A stretch of 64,000 nucleotides of DNA from Pseudonocardia kunmingensis. Its GTDB lineage: Bacteria; Actinomycetota; Actinomycetes; Mycobacteriales; Pseudonocardiaceae. The notes under the pieces are model-generated. The model saw nothing but the letters and a program-made list of their open reading frames with translations, was not told where the DNA came from and searched no databases. The stretch is from NCBI RefSeq assembly GCF_006716445.1, contig NZ_VFPA01000001.1, positions 1,984,001 through 2,048,000 on the forward strand. Direction: 5' to 3'. The position numbers and the translations under genes are program-made. This document shows, piece by piece, positions 1 to 10,180 of this stretch. Position 1 is the first letter of the stretch; each line of letters opens with the position of its first letter.

Positions 1-43
1 TGGTCCGGCCGGCCGGCCGCGGTGGGAGCGGGATGTCGGCGGA

Positions 44-895
44 TCACGACGTCCCCCGCCGCGGATCGTCGGGCTGGTCGTCCGGTTCGGCGTCCTGAGA
101 GGCGGCGACGATGCCGATGGCGGCGCGCTGCGCGGCCGGAACGTCGCCTGCGGCGATGGCCTCCACCAGGGCCGCGTGGCGGTGGCGTTGTTCGGCGGCC
201 AGGTGTTCGCGACCGAGGGCGCGCGTGGCCACCGACGCGACGCGGGCGCTCCCGAGGCTGTCGTACAGCTCGGTCAGCAGGTCATTACCGGCGCACGCCA
301 CCACCGCACGGTGCAGCTCCGCGTCCGCGCGCAGGAACGCGGCGGTGTCGCCGCCGGCATCGAGCTCGAGCAGGCGGGCGAGCAGCACCCGGAGGTGCTC
401 CACGTCGTGGGGGCGACGGCGCGCGGCGGCGAACCCCGCTGCATGCTGCTCCAACACGGCCCGCACCTCGAAGGCCTCCGCCGTGCCGGTCCGGTGCACC
501 CGGCGGGCCAGCGAGGCCTCGAGCTCACTGGACGCCCGGACGTAGGTGCCGTCCCCGGGCCGGGACTCGAGCAGGCCGAGGTACACGAGTGCTCGCAGCG
601 CCTCGCGCACGGTGTTCCGGCTGACGCCGAGATCGGCGACCAGGTCGTGCTCCGGGGGAACCCGGGTCCCGACCGGCCAGCGACCCGAGGAGATGAGCTC
701 GAGGAGCTGGTCGGCGACCTGGCGGGACAGCGGGATCGTCCGGGCCGGTGCGCGCAGCCCGCTCGGGGAGGCGCCCGAGATCTCCGGGCCGTGCTCCGCC
801 GCGGCCGCGCCGTGGCGGGGCCGGGGGCCGGGTCGTGCGCCGGTCGGCGGGGTCGGCGGGATCACGGCAGCCGGCGGGGTCGCCGGCTGCGACAC
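44..895 (-). CDS. GntR-family transcriptional regulator, FCD (FadR-type) subfamily
   Basis: DNA-binding regulator. A Pro/Ala-rich leader of about 50 residues precedes the winged helix (IPLSRQVADQLLELI near residue 55; recognition helix VSRNTVREALRAL). An all-helical FCD ligand domain follows, with the conserved segments FEVRAVLEQHAA, RADAELHRAVV and QRHRHAALVEAI, whose Asp/His residues bind a metal and small organic acid in relatives. The 283-residue length fits the family once the leader is removed. The start is GTG; the long leader means a later start is possible. No divergent partner is visible, and the upstream gene (1008-1514) runs the same way 112 bp away, so its target is unknown. Fold is certain, ligand is not. 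Confidence 0.9.
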   Translation of the reverse strand: MSQPATPPAAVIPPTPPTGARPGPRPRHGAAAAEHGPEISGASPSGLRAPARTIPLSRQVADQLLELISSGRWPVGTRVPPEHDLVADLGVSRNTVREALRALVYLGLLESRPGDGTYVRASSELEASLARRVHRTGTAEAFEVRAVLEQHAAGFAAARRRPHDVEHLRVLLARLLELDAGGDTAAFLRADAELHRAVVACAGNDLLTELYDSLGSARVASVATRALGREHLAAEQRHRHAALVEAIAAGDVPAAQRAAIGIVAASQDAEPDDQPDDPRRGTS

Positions 896-1007
896 TGGCC
901 AAATGTAGGGCAGCTGGTCATAGGACTGAACCTAGCAGACCTGCGAGCAAGGGTCAGCGCACAGCGCCGGGGCGAACCGGGCCCACCCGTTCCGGCGTGC
1001 GCTGCGG

Positions 1008-1514
1008 TCAGCCGACCTCCACCAGGAACGCCACCTCGGAGGGGTCGTACCAGGCCAGCTCGTGGTCCTCGGCCTCGCCGACCAGGAACTCGGCGTCGAG
1101 GTCGCCCATGTCGGCGGCGTCGACCGCGCCGGAGGCCTGGCGCACCGCGTACGCGGCCTCCTCGGTGTCGACGTGCACCGCCGCGATCGACTCGAACGGC
1201 ACCGAGCCGGCGATGCGCACGACGCCGTCGTCGAGGTCGGGGCGCAGCGTGACGTCGTCCAGGTCGGCCGCCACCACCACCCGGCGGGCCGGTGTGGTGT
1301 CCTCCCCGAGCCCGAACTCCACGGCGAGCAGCCGCAGCGAAGCCCGGGCAGCCTGGTTCATCGCGGCGTACTCGAGCTCCTCGTCGTCGCCGCTGGTGTA
1401 GGCCTCGCGCAGGGCGGGCGTGAGGGCGAACGCGGTGCCGCCGATCGGGTCCAGGACGCCGTTCTTGACCAGCGAGCGGAGCATCGGCCACGTGGCCGGG
1501 ACGTAGACGCGCAT
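1008..1514 (-). CDS. Conserved actinobacterial protein, DUF6912-like
   Basis: A 168-residue acidic protein opening MRVYVPATWPMLRSLV and ending in a segment rich in D/E (LAWYDPSEVAFLVEVG). I recognise it as a conserved actinobacterial hypothetical family (DUF6912-like, from memory); no catalytic motif, signal peptide or membrane segment is visible. The ATG lies 4 bp after the stop of the WS/DGAT acyltransferase gene at 1519-2928, so the two are almost certainly one transcript with coupled translation. Function is unknown; a role alongside neutral-lipid synthesis is suggested only by position. Confidence 0.85.
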   Translation of the reverse strand: MRVYVPATWPMLRSLVKNGVLDPIGGTAFALTPALREAYTSGDDEELEYAAMNQAARASLRLLAVEFGLGEDTTPARRVVVAADLDDVTLRPDLDDGVVRIAGSVPFESIAAVHVDTEEAAYAVRQASGAVDAADMGDLDAEFLVGEAEDHELAWYDPSEVAFLVEVG

Positions 1515-1518
1515 CGGC

Positions 1519-2928
1519 TCAGGCCACCGTGCTCAGGAGCTCGTCGAGCGACTCGTCGACCAGCCCGGCCAGCACGTCGACGTCGGGCATCGCGTCGCGG
1601 TCGCCGTTGAACCCGTAGTAGACGCCCCCGTCGTAGGAGGTGAGCCCGATCGCGAGCGCCTGGCCCTTCGCCAGCGGCACGACCGGGAACATCTCGAGCA
1701 TCCGGGCACCTGCGGCGTACAGCGGGAACTGCGGTCCCGGCACGTTCGTCACCACCAAGTTGAAGATCCGCTTCGAGAACCCGCTCGCGGCGCGCGCCCC
1801 CAGGGCGTGCAGCGTAGGCGGGGCGAACCCGCCGATGCGGACCAGGGTGTCGGCACCGACGGACTGGCCGTTCGAGGTGTGCTCGCGCATCGCGTGCGTG
1901 ACGTGGTGCAGGCGCACCACCGGGCTGGGCTCCCCCACCGGCAGGTCCACGAGGAAGGACGACACCCGGTTGCCCAGCGACCCCGCGGTGGCCGAGCTCG
2001 GCACGTCGGCCTCCCCGCGCACCGACAGCGGCACCATCGCACGCACCGTCGCGGACGGGGTGACCGGCTCGCCGCGGGAGAGCAGCCAGTTGCGCAGCGC
2101 CCCCGCCACGACGCTCAGCACGACGTCGTTGACGCTGCAGCCGTGCGCCGCCCGCACCCGCCGGTAGTCCTCGAGCTCGGTGCGGGCGATCGCGAACCGG
2201 CGTTGCGTGGAGATGCCCACGTTGAGGGGCGTGCCGGGGGCCGGCCTGCTCGCCGTCCACGCCATCGAGAACAGCGTGGCCGCAGCACCGGTGATCTTGC
2301 CGACGGTGGCCACGGCGTCGCCGGTGGCCACGCGCACGTTGTCGACGATCTCGCCGGGCCGCGCCACCGCCTCCGCGACCGCCCCGAGCACCAGCTCCGC
2401 GCCCGACGGCTCCGGCCGGGGCATCCACAGCTCCTCGGGCACCACCCGCGGCTCGGCCGAGACGTCCAGGAGCACCTGGCCGATGTCGATCGCGCTGATC
2501 CCGTCGACCATCGCCTGGTGGGTCTTCGTGACGACCGCCGTGCGGCCCCGCGCCAGCCCTTCGACCAGGTACATCTCCCAGAGCGGACGGGTGTGGTCGA
2601 GCGGGCGCGACATCAGCCGGGCGACGAGCTCGGTGAGCTGCTCGTCCGATCCCGGCTTGGGCAGGGCGGAACGCCGCACGTGGTAGGCCACGTCGAAGTC
2701 GGGGTCGTCGATCCACACCGGCCGGGCGAGGTTGCCCGGCACGTGGCGGACCTTCTGCCGGTAGCGCGGCACGAGCGCGATGCGCTGCTCGATCAGGTCG
2801 ACGAGCCGGTCGTAGTCGAACCCGGCCCGCGGCCGCCGGAAGACCGACACCGCGCCGACGTGCATCGGCGTGGTCGGCGCCTCCAGGTACAGGAACGAGG
2901 CGTCGAGGGCGGAGAGCCGGGGCGGCAT
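1519..2928 (-). CDS. Wax ester synthase / diacylglycerol acyltransferase (WS/DGAT family)
   Basis: Transfers acyl groups from acyl-CoA to diacylglycerol or fatty alcohols, making storage triacylglycerol or wax esters at the inner membrane face. The N-terminus (LSALDASFLYLEAPTTPMHV) and the length of 469 residues are typical. The active-site motif HHxxxDG appears as HQAMVDG (H137, Q138): the catalytic first His, Asp and Gly are kept and the second His is Gln. The C-terminal half holds NDVVLSVVAGALRNWL and NLVVTNVPGP, as in actinobacterial Tgs proteins. It is followed 4 bp later by the DUF6912-like gene and lies 22 bp from the divergent methyltransferase gene at 2951. Confidence 0.93.
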   Translation of the reverse strand: MPPRLSALDASFLYLEAPTTPMHVGAVSVFRRPRAGFDYDRLVDLIEQRIALVPRYRQKVRHVPGNLARPVWIDDPDFDVAYHVRRSALPKPGSDEQLTELVARLMSRPLDHTRPLWEMYLVEGLARGRTAVVTKTHQAMVDGISAIDIGQVLLDVSAEPRVVPEELWMPRPEPSGAELVLGAVAEAVARPGEIVDNVRVATGDAVATVGKITGAAATLFSMAWTASRPAPGTPLNVGISTQRRFAIARTELEDYRRVRAAHGCSVNDVVLSVVAGALRNWLLSRGEPVTPSATVRAMVPLSVRGEADVPSSATAGSLGNRVSSFLVDLPVGEPSPVVRLHHVTHAMREHTSNGQSVGADTLVRIGGFAPPTLHALGARAASGFSKRIFNLVVTNVPGPQFPLYAAGARMLEMFPVVPLAKGQALAIGLTSYDGGVYYGFNGDRDAMPDVDVLAGLVDESLDELLSTVA

Positions 2929-2950
2929 CCCCCGATCCTAGGCTCGGTGC

Positions 2951-3721
2951 ATGAGCGGCGAGCGGTCCCCGAAGGACACATTCATCACCGTCTACGGCCG
3001 CAAGCCGGTGCTCGAGGCCCTCGACGACCGGGAGCTGCGGGTGGACAAGGTCGTCCTCGCCGAGGGTCTGCGCGGCCAACCGGTGCAGGCCATCCTCGAC
3101 GGCGCCCGCAGGCGGGGGGTGCCGGTGCAGCGCGCGTCGGCGCACCGCGTCAAGGTCCTCGCCGGCAACGGGCGGCACGACCAGGGCGTGCTCGCCGACG
3201 TCGTCGCGCCGCGGATGGCACCGGTCGCCGAGTTCACCGACGCGCTGGCACCCGGCGCCCCTGCGGCCGTGCTCGTGCTGGACCGGCTCACCAACCCCGC
3301 GAACGTCGGCATGATCCTGCGCAGCGCCACCGCCGCGGGCCTGGACGGGGTGCTGCTGCCCCGCCGCGGCCTGCCCGCGATCGACCCGCTGGTCGTGAAG
3401 GCGTCGGCCGGCGTCGCCTTCCGGGCCCCCGTGCTGCGCTCGGCGACCGTCGAGGAGGGGTGCGCCGCGCTCGCCGACGCCGGGTTCGCCCTGTACGGCC
3501 TCGACGCGGGTGGCGACTCGCTCCTCGGGGCTGCGCTGCCCGACCGCGTGGCGCTCGTGCTGGGCAACGAGACCGACGGGCTGTCCGGGTCGGTCCGCCC
3601 GCTGCTGGAGGGCCTGCTCGCGATCCCGATGCACGGCGGCGTCGAGTCGCTCGGCGTGGCCAGCGCCGGCGCCGTCGCGGCGTTCGAGCTCTCGCGGCGG
3701 CGGCACCCGGTCGGGGCATAG
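2951..3721 (+). CDS. SpoU/TrmH-family RNA 2'-O-methyltransferase
   Basis: SAM-dependent ribose 2'-O-methyltransferase of the knotted SPOUT class, acting on rRNA or tRNA. An N-terminal substrate-binding domain (TVYGRKPVLEALDD) precedes the catalytic domain with motif 1 NPANVGMILRSA (Arg conserved), motif 2 LVLGNETDGLS and motif 3 IPMHGGVESLGVASAGA. Motif 3 usually reads SLNVS/A; here the Asn is Gly, a departure in the cofactor loop. The 256-residue length is normal. It lies head to head with the WS/DGAT gene and 10 bp before the lactate dehydrogenase gene, so it is probably co-transcribed with the latter. Whether it is the G2251 enzyme (RlmB) cannot be decided from sequence alone. Confidence 0.88.
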   Translation: MSGERSPKDTFITVYGRKPVLEALDDRELRVDKVVLAEGLRGQPVQAILDGARRRGVPVQRASAHRVKVLAGNGRHDQGVLADVVAPRMAPVAEFTDALAPGAPAAVLVLDRLTNPANVGMILRSATAAGLDGVLLPRRGLPAIDPLVVKASAGVAFRAPVLRSATVEEGCAALADAGFALYGLDAGGDSLLGAALPDRVALVLGNETDGLSGSVRPLLEGLLAIPMHGGVESLGVASAGAVAAFELSRRRHPVGA

Positions 3722-3731
3722 GTTCGGGAAC

Positions 3732-4952
3732 ATGGTCCAGCGCAGGTTGCCCCGCCCCTCCGAGCTCCGCCCGCTGCTGCGTCCGGCCCCGTTCGTGCGC
3801 GACGCGGACGAACGCAGGCTGCGGCGCGCCGCGAGCATCGCCGACCTGCGGACGATCGCACGGCGCCGCACCCCGCGCGCTGTGTTCGACTACACCGACG
3901 GGGCCGCCGACGGCGAGCTGTCGCTGAACCGGGCCCGTCGCGCGTTCGCCCGGGTGGAGTTCCAGCCCACCGTGCTGCGCGACGTCTCCGCCACCGACAC
4001 CAGCCGCGAGATCCTCGGGGAGCGGGCCGCGCTGCCGTTCGCGTTCGCCCCGACCGGGTTCACGCGGATGATGCACCACGAGGGCGAGCGCGCCGTCGCG
4101 TCGGTCGCCCAGCAGGTCGGGATCCCGTACACGCTCTCGACGATGGGCACCACCACCATCGAGGACGTCGCCGCGGCCGCGCCGGACGCCCGCAAGTGGT
4201 TCCAGCTCTACATCTGGCGCGACCGGGCCCACGCCCGCGACCTGGTCCAGCGGGCGGCCGCGGCCGGGTACGACACGCTGATGCTGACCGTGGACACCCC
4301 GGTCGGCGGAGCGCGGCTGCGCGACGTGCGGAACGGCATGTCGATCCCGCCCGCGCTCTCGCTGCGCACGTTCGTCGACGGTGCGCTGCACCCGCACTGG
4401 TGGTTCAACATGCTCACCACCGAGCCGCTGAACTTCGCCAGCCTCGGCTCGACCGAGGGCACGGTCGCCGAGCTGATCAACCGGGTGTTCGACCCGGCGC
4501 TCACGATGGACGACGTCGAGTGGCTGCGCGGCGCCTGGTCCGGGAAGCTCGTGATCAAAGGCATCCAGAGCGTCGAGGACGCCACCCGGGTCGTCGACGC
4601 CGGGGCCGACGCGGTGCTGCTGTCCAACCACGGCGGCCGCCAGCTCGACCGCGCTCCCGTGCCGCTGGAGCTGGTGGAGCCCACCGTGCAGGCGCTCGGC
4701 GACCGCGCCGAGGTGTTCGTCGACACCGGCATCGTCCACGGCGCGGACGTGCTCGCCGCCGTGGCGCTGGGCGCCCGCGCGGCCCTCATCGGGCGTGCCT
4801 ACCTGTACGGGCTCATGGCCGGCGGCCGGGTCGGTGTCGAGAAGGCCGTCTCGATCCTGGCGGGCGAGATCGTGCGCACCCTCCAGCTCATCGGGGTGGC
4901 GAGCGTCGACGAGCTCCGCCCGTCGCACGTCCGGCTACGCCCGAACGGGTGA
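3732..4952 (+). CDS. lldD2: FMN-dependent L-lactate dehydrogenase (LldD2 type)
   Basis: Oxidises L-lactate to pyruvate, passing electrons to the membrane quinone pool. A 406-residue alpha-hydroxy-acid dehydrogenase TIM barrel: FDYTDGAADGELSLNRAR, FAPTGFTRMMHHEGE (FMN), WFQLYIWRDR, VDTPVGGARLRDVRNGMS, KGIQSVEDA (flavin N5 Lys), LSNHGGRQLDRAP (catalytic His and substrate Arg) and DTGIVHGADVLAA. The last motif lacks the Arg found in yeast flavocytochrome b2, but as I recall the M. tuberculosis LldD2 protein also has DTGIMSG there, so this is a subfamily trait. The ATG at 3732 was chosen over upstream in-frame starts because homologues begin there and earlier starts overlap the methyltransferase gene. 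Confidence 0.92.
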   Translation: MVQRRLPRPSELRPLLRPAPFVRDADERRLRRAASIADLRTIARRRTPRAVFDYTDGAADGELSLNRARRAFARVEFQPTVLRDVSATDTSREILGERAALPFAFAPTGFTRMMHHEGERAVASVAQQVGIPYTLSTMGTTTIEDVAAAAPDARKWFQLYIWRDRAHARDLVQRAAAAGYDTLMLTVDTPVGGARLRDVRNGMSIPPALSLRTFVDGALHPHWWFNMLTTEPLNFASLGSTEGTVAELINRVFDPALTMDDVEWLRGAWSGKLVIKGIQSVEDATRVVDAGADAVLLSNHGGRQLDRAPVPLELVEPTVQALGDRAEVFVDTGIVHGADVLAAVALGARAALIGRAYLYGLMAGGRVGVEKAVSILAGEIVRTLQLIGVASVDELRPSHVRLRPNG

Positions 4953-4996
4953 CGTCCGACACTGCACCGCCGATGGCGGGGGTCCATGGTGGGCGC

Positions 4997-5239
4997 ATGG
5001 GTTTCATGGACAAGGCCAAGGAAATGCTGCACCAGCACGACGACAAGGTCGACCAGGGCCTCGACAAGGCGGGGGAGGCGGCGAAGGGCCGCTTCGCCGG
5101 CCACGAGGAACACATCGACCAGGGCGTCGACCGCGTGCAGGGGATGACGGGTGACGGCGACACCACCCAGGCCCCGGCGCCGGGCGAGGCCCCGCCTCCC
5201 GGAGAGCCGGGCGAGCAGCCGCCCCCGCCGCCGCAGTGA
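4997..5239 (+). CDS. Small antitoxin-like protein (Rv0909/MT0933-like)
   Basis: An 80-residue hydrophilic protein. The first 50 residues form an amphipathic helix-repeat pattern (MDKAKEMLHQHDDKVDQGLD; DQGVDRVQGMTG) typical of the MT0933-like antitoxin family in actinobacteria; the last 30 are a Pro/Gly/Glu disordered tail. No toxin gene is adjacent, so a true toxin-antitoxin role is doubtful, and many such proteins may be stress or CsbD-like proteins. The ATG at 4997 follows a Gly-rich leader without a strong ribosome site. Confidence 0.72.
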   Translation: MGFMDKAKEMLHQHDDKVDQGLDKAGEAAKGRFAGHEEHIDQGVDRVQGMTGDGDTTQAPAPGEAPPPGEPGEQPPPPPQ

Positions 5240-5296
5240 CGCCGTGAACCGCGGCTGACCGGTTCGGGCCCGGCCGGTTCGGGGCACCCCCGTCCC

Positions 5297-5485
5297 ATGC
5301 CGAACGACGACACGGGACCCGAGGGACGCACCGACCGGCCCGCCCCCGGCTCCGAGGGCACCACCGAGAGCACCCTGCGCGACGCCACGCTCACCGGCAC
5401 CGGCGAGGACCCGGAGCCGCCGGCCGAGCCGCAGGGCGCGGCCTTCCCGCGCCACGGGGACGGCTCCGACGACGAGACGCGTTGA
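5297..5485 (+). CDS. Small disordered hydrophilic protein, hypothetical
   Basis: A 62-residue reading frame with no hydrophobic core, rich in D, E, G, P, T (GTTESTLRDATLTGTGEDPE). Codon positions show the strong third-position G/C bias of real genes here, and it sits tail to tail with the MarR-HAD gene, just after the antitoxin-like gene. No Shine-Dalgarno sequence is clear and no family is recognised. It may be a stress-related unstructured protein or not a gene at all. Confidence 0.4.
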   Translation: MPNDDTGPEGRTDRPAPGSEGTTESTLRDATLTGTGEDPEPPAEPQGAAFPRHGDGSDDETR

Positions 5486-5494
5486 CCCGGCGGG

Positions 5495-6328
5495 TCACCG
5501 CAGGTCCAACAGGGCCTCCAGCTCCATCACCGTGACGTCCGCGGACCGGTGGTGCACCACGACCGCGCCCGCCGCGCGGGCGCCACGCACGTTGCGGACG
5601 TGGTCGTCCACCACCACGCACTCGGCGACACCGACCCCGAGCCGCCCCGCCACGCGCCGGTAGAGCTCCGGATCCGGTTTCCGCACGCCCAGCGCGTCAC
5701 CCAACGCCAGCAGGTCGAACGCCGCGGCGCACGCGTCGGGGACGACCTGCGCGTCGGACACCAGCGCGGTCGCCACGCCCGCAGCCCTGGCCCGGGCGAC
5801 CACGTCGAGCAGCTCCGGCGCCTCGGTCAGGACGCCCGCGTAGTCCATCAGCAGCGCGCGCACGGGCATGGCGTCGACGCTATCCACCGGCCGCGGCTCG
5901 GGTCGGTCCAGGGCCGCCAGGAGCTCGAGCAGGTGCTCCCGCACCACCGCGACCCGCTCCGGGCCCGGGCGCGGCAGCCCCGCGAGGAGGCGTTCGACGC
6001 CCGCGCTCGCCTCGGTGCACAGCTCCCGGCCGCGGGCCGTGACCGAGACCCGCACGACCCGCCGGTCGGCCGCGTCGCGCACCCGCTGGAGCGCGCCCCG
6101 CTCCTCCAGCGCGTCGAGCACCGGGGTGAGCGTGGCCGGTGCGAGCCGGAGGTGGCCTGCCAGGTCGCGTTGCGACGGCGCGTCGTGCAGGACGAGCACA
6201 CCGAGGACCTCGAGGCCTGTCGCCGTCAATCCGAGCGCGGCGGCCGCGCGCCGGGTGCGACGCTGCAGCGCCTGCGCCGTGCGCACGAGGAGCCGTTCCA
6301 GCGGCTCCTCCCCTGGTCCGGGATGCAC
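5495..6328 (-). CDS. MarR-type winged-helix regulator fused to a capless HAD-like domain
   Basis: One 277-residue frame holds two domains. Residues 1-145 are a MarR regulator: LGLTATGLEVLGVLVLHD, SQRDLAGHLRLAPATLTPVL (recognition helix), then the wing RVRDAADRRVVRVSVTARG. Residues about 154-277 are a minimal HAD core: nucleophile motif LLMDYAGVLTE (Asp162; the usual second Asp is Ala, as in non-phosphatase variants), motif II LVSDA, motif III Lys in GVRKPDPELY, and motif IV VVVDDHVRNVRGA. There is no cap insertion. No stop separates the domains and an internal ATG at 5869 has no ribosome site, so a fusion is favoured. The GTG at 6328 was chosen because upstream codons run through a perfect inverted repeat (6335-6369) and do not look coding. 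Confidence 0.75.
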   Translation of the reverse strand: MHPGPGEEPLERLLVRTAQALQRRTRRAAAALGLTATGLEVLGVLVLHDAPSQRDLAGHLRLAPATLTPVLDALEERGALQRVRDAADRRVVRVSVTARGRELCTEASAGVERLLAGLPRPGPERVAVVREHLLELLAALDRPEPRPVDSVDAMPVRALLMDYAGVLTEAPELLDVVARARAAGVATALVSDAQVVPDACAAAFDLLALGDALGVRKPDPELYRRVAGRLGVGVAECVVVDDHVRNVRGARAAGAVVVHHRSADVTVMELEALLDLR

Positions 6329-6334
6329 CGGCCG

Positions 6335-6369
6335 ACCGTACGTGCGGAGATGGTTCGCCCACGTACGGT
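6335..6369. promoter_or_regulatory. Inverted-repeat operator candidate for the MarR-HAD gene
   Basis: A perfect 10-bp inverted repeat, ACCGTACGTG at 6335-6344 and CACGTACGGT at 6360-6369, separated by 15 bp. Each arm contains the self-palindrome CGTACG. It ends 6 bp before the GTG start of the MarR-HAD gene and lies 60 bp upstream of the divergent Rv3235-like gene, the usual place for an autoregulatory MarR site. Binding is inferred. Confidence 0.6.
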
Positions 6370-6429
6370 ATGGCCCCGAATAGACCCGAACGGCCCTGCC
6401 GACGGCGCCGCGAGCCCCACCATCGCGGC

Positions 6430-6921
6430 ATGACGACCACGCTGGGAAGCCCGCCGGTGCCCGCCGCGCCCGCCCCCACCCGCGCCCGCCTGCGCCCGGT
6501 CCGCTACGAGCCCGCCACCGGCCGCCCACCGCCCGGTCCGGCACCTGCGCCGTCCGGGCCACCGCGGCCGCCCCCACCGGGCAGCGCCGCGCGCCGACAC
6601 CCGGGCCGCGAGTTCGTGGACGCGCACCTCGCCGCCACCCGGATCCTGCGGCTCGCCCTCGAGGTGCTCGACGGCAGGCGCCCACCCGCGCAGCTCAGGA
6701 CGCACTTCGCGGACGCGCCGCTGCGCTACTGGCGCGCCGCCGCCGGCCGGCGCACCGCCCGGGCACCGGCCCGGTGCGGCCGCCTGCGGCTCTGCCTGCC
6801 GCGCTCGGGCGTGGCGGAGGTGGCCGTCACCTGCGTCGTGGACGGCCGCCACCGCGCTCTCGCCGCGCGCTTCGAGCGCCACGACGGCAGGTGGTGGTGC
6901 ACGGCGGTGCGGATGGGCTAG
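6430..6921 (+). CDS. Rv3235-family protein (DUF6459-like)
   Basis: A 163-residue basic protein. The first ~55 residues are a disordered Pro/Ala/Arg stretch; the C-terminal 105 form a small conserved domain (REFVDAHLAATRILRLALEV, then RCGRLRLCLPRSGVAEVAV and RHRALAARFERHDGRWWCTA). This matches the alanine-arginine-proline-rich Rv3235 family found close to secA in mycobacteria, and the gene holds the same position here. No function is established. The ATG at 6430 is the only sensible start; secA lies tail to tail downstream, with a long palindrome between. Confidence 0.82.
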   Translation: MTTTLGSPPVPAAPAPTRARLRPVRYEPATGRPPPGPAPAPSGPPRPPPPGSAARRHPGREFVDAHLAATRILRLALEVLDGRRPPAQLRTHFADAPLRYWRAAAGRRTARAPARCGRLRLCLPRSGVAEVAVTCVVDGRHRALAARFERHDGRWWCTAVRMG

Positions 6922-6939
6922 CTCCCCTGCGATCCGCAT

Positions 6940-6988
6940 GACGAACGGCACTCTCGTCGGTACCTAGCCGACGAAAGTGCCGTTCGTC
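6940..6988. repeat. 49-bp dispersed palindrome, family 1, copy 1
   Basis: Two 21-bp arms (6940-6960 and 6968-6988) around a TACCTAG loop, with one mismatch between the arms; the left arm begins GACGAACGGCACTCTCG. The element is identical at 49 of 49 positions to the reverse complement of 41571-41619. It lies between the convergent Rv3235-like and secA genes and could end transcription from both sides, though it has no T-tract. A dispersed REP-like sequence is the likely class. Confidence 0.9.
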
Positions 6989-7026
6989 AGGTGGGAGGCC
7001 CGGACCGGCGAGTCCGCCTGGCCGGG

Positions 7027-10017
<2,991 letters not shown>

Positions 10018-10122
10018 GGATCGACCTCATTCACCTCGCGGTCAGGGTGCAGCCCGCTGCCGGAGCACGCGCTGCCCGGACCAGGGTAGCGAAGCGACGG
10101 ACCGCTCCCTGCACAACGCCGG

Positions 10123-10164
10123 AGGGGCGGCTCGCGTTCCGGTCCCGGAGCGCGAGCCGCCCCT
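10123..10164 (-). terminator. Strong hairpin between hpf and secA
   Basis: A perfect 14-bp stem: AGGGGCGGCTCGCG at 10123-10136 and its complement at 10151-10164, with a 14-nt loop. It lies 16 bp after the hpf stop and about 105 bp before the secA start. It has no downstream T-tract, as is usual for actinobacterial terminators. It could end the hpf message or stabilise its 3' end, leaving secA with its own promoter. Confidence 0.6.
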
Positions 10165-10180
10165 TCGGGCGGAAACAGGG

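Noticed and set aside
896-1007. GntR operator upstream of the FCD regulator
   Set aside because: TGGCC and TGGTC half-sites are present but do not form a convincing palindrome.
1807-3927. Long plus-strand frame opposite the WS/DGAT gene
   Set aside because: Arg/Gly/Pro/His-rich with no recognisable motif; it overlaps two well-supported genes on both strands.
5495-5869. HAD domain as a separate gene starting at an internal ATG
   Set aside because: No ribosome site before the ATG and no stop codon ending the MarR part in that frame, so a fusion is the simpler reading.
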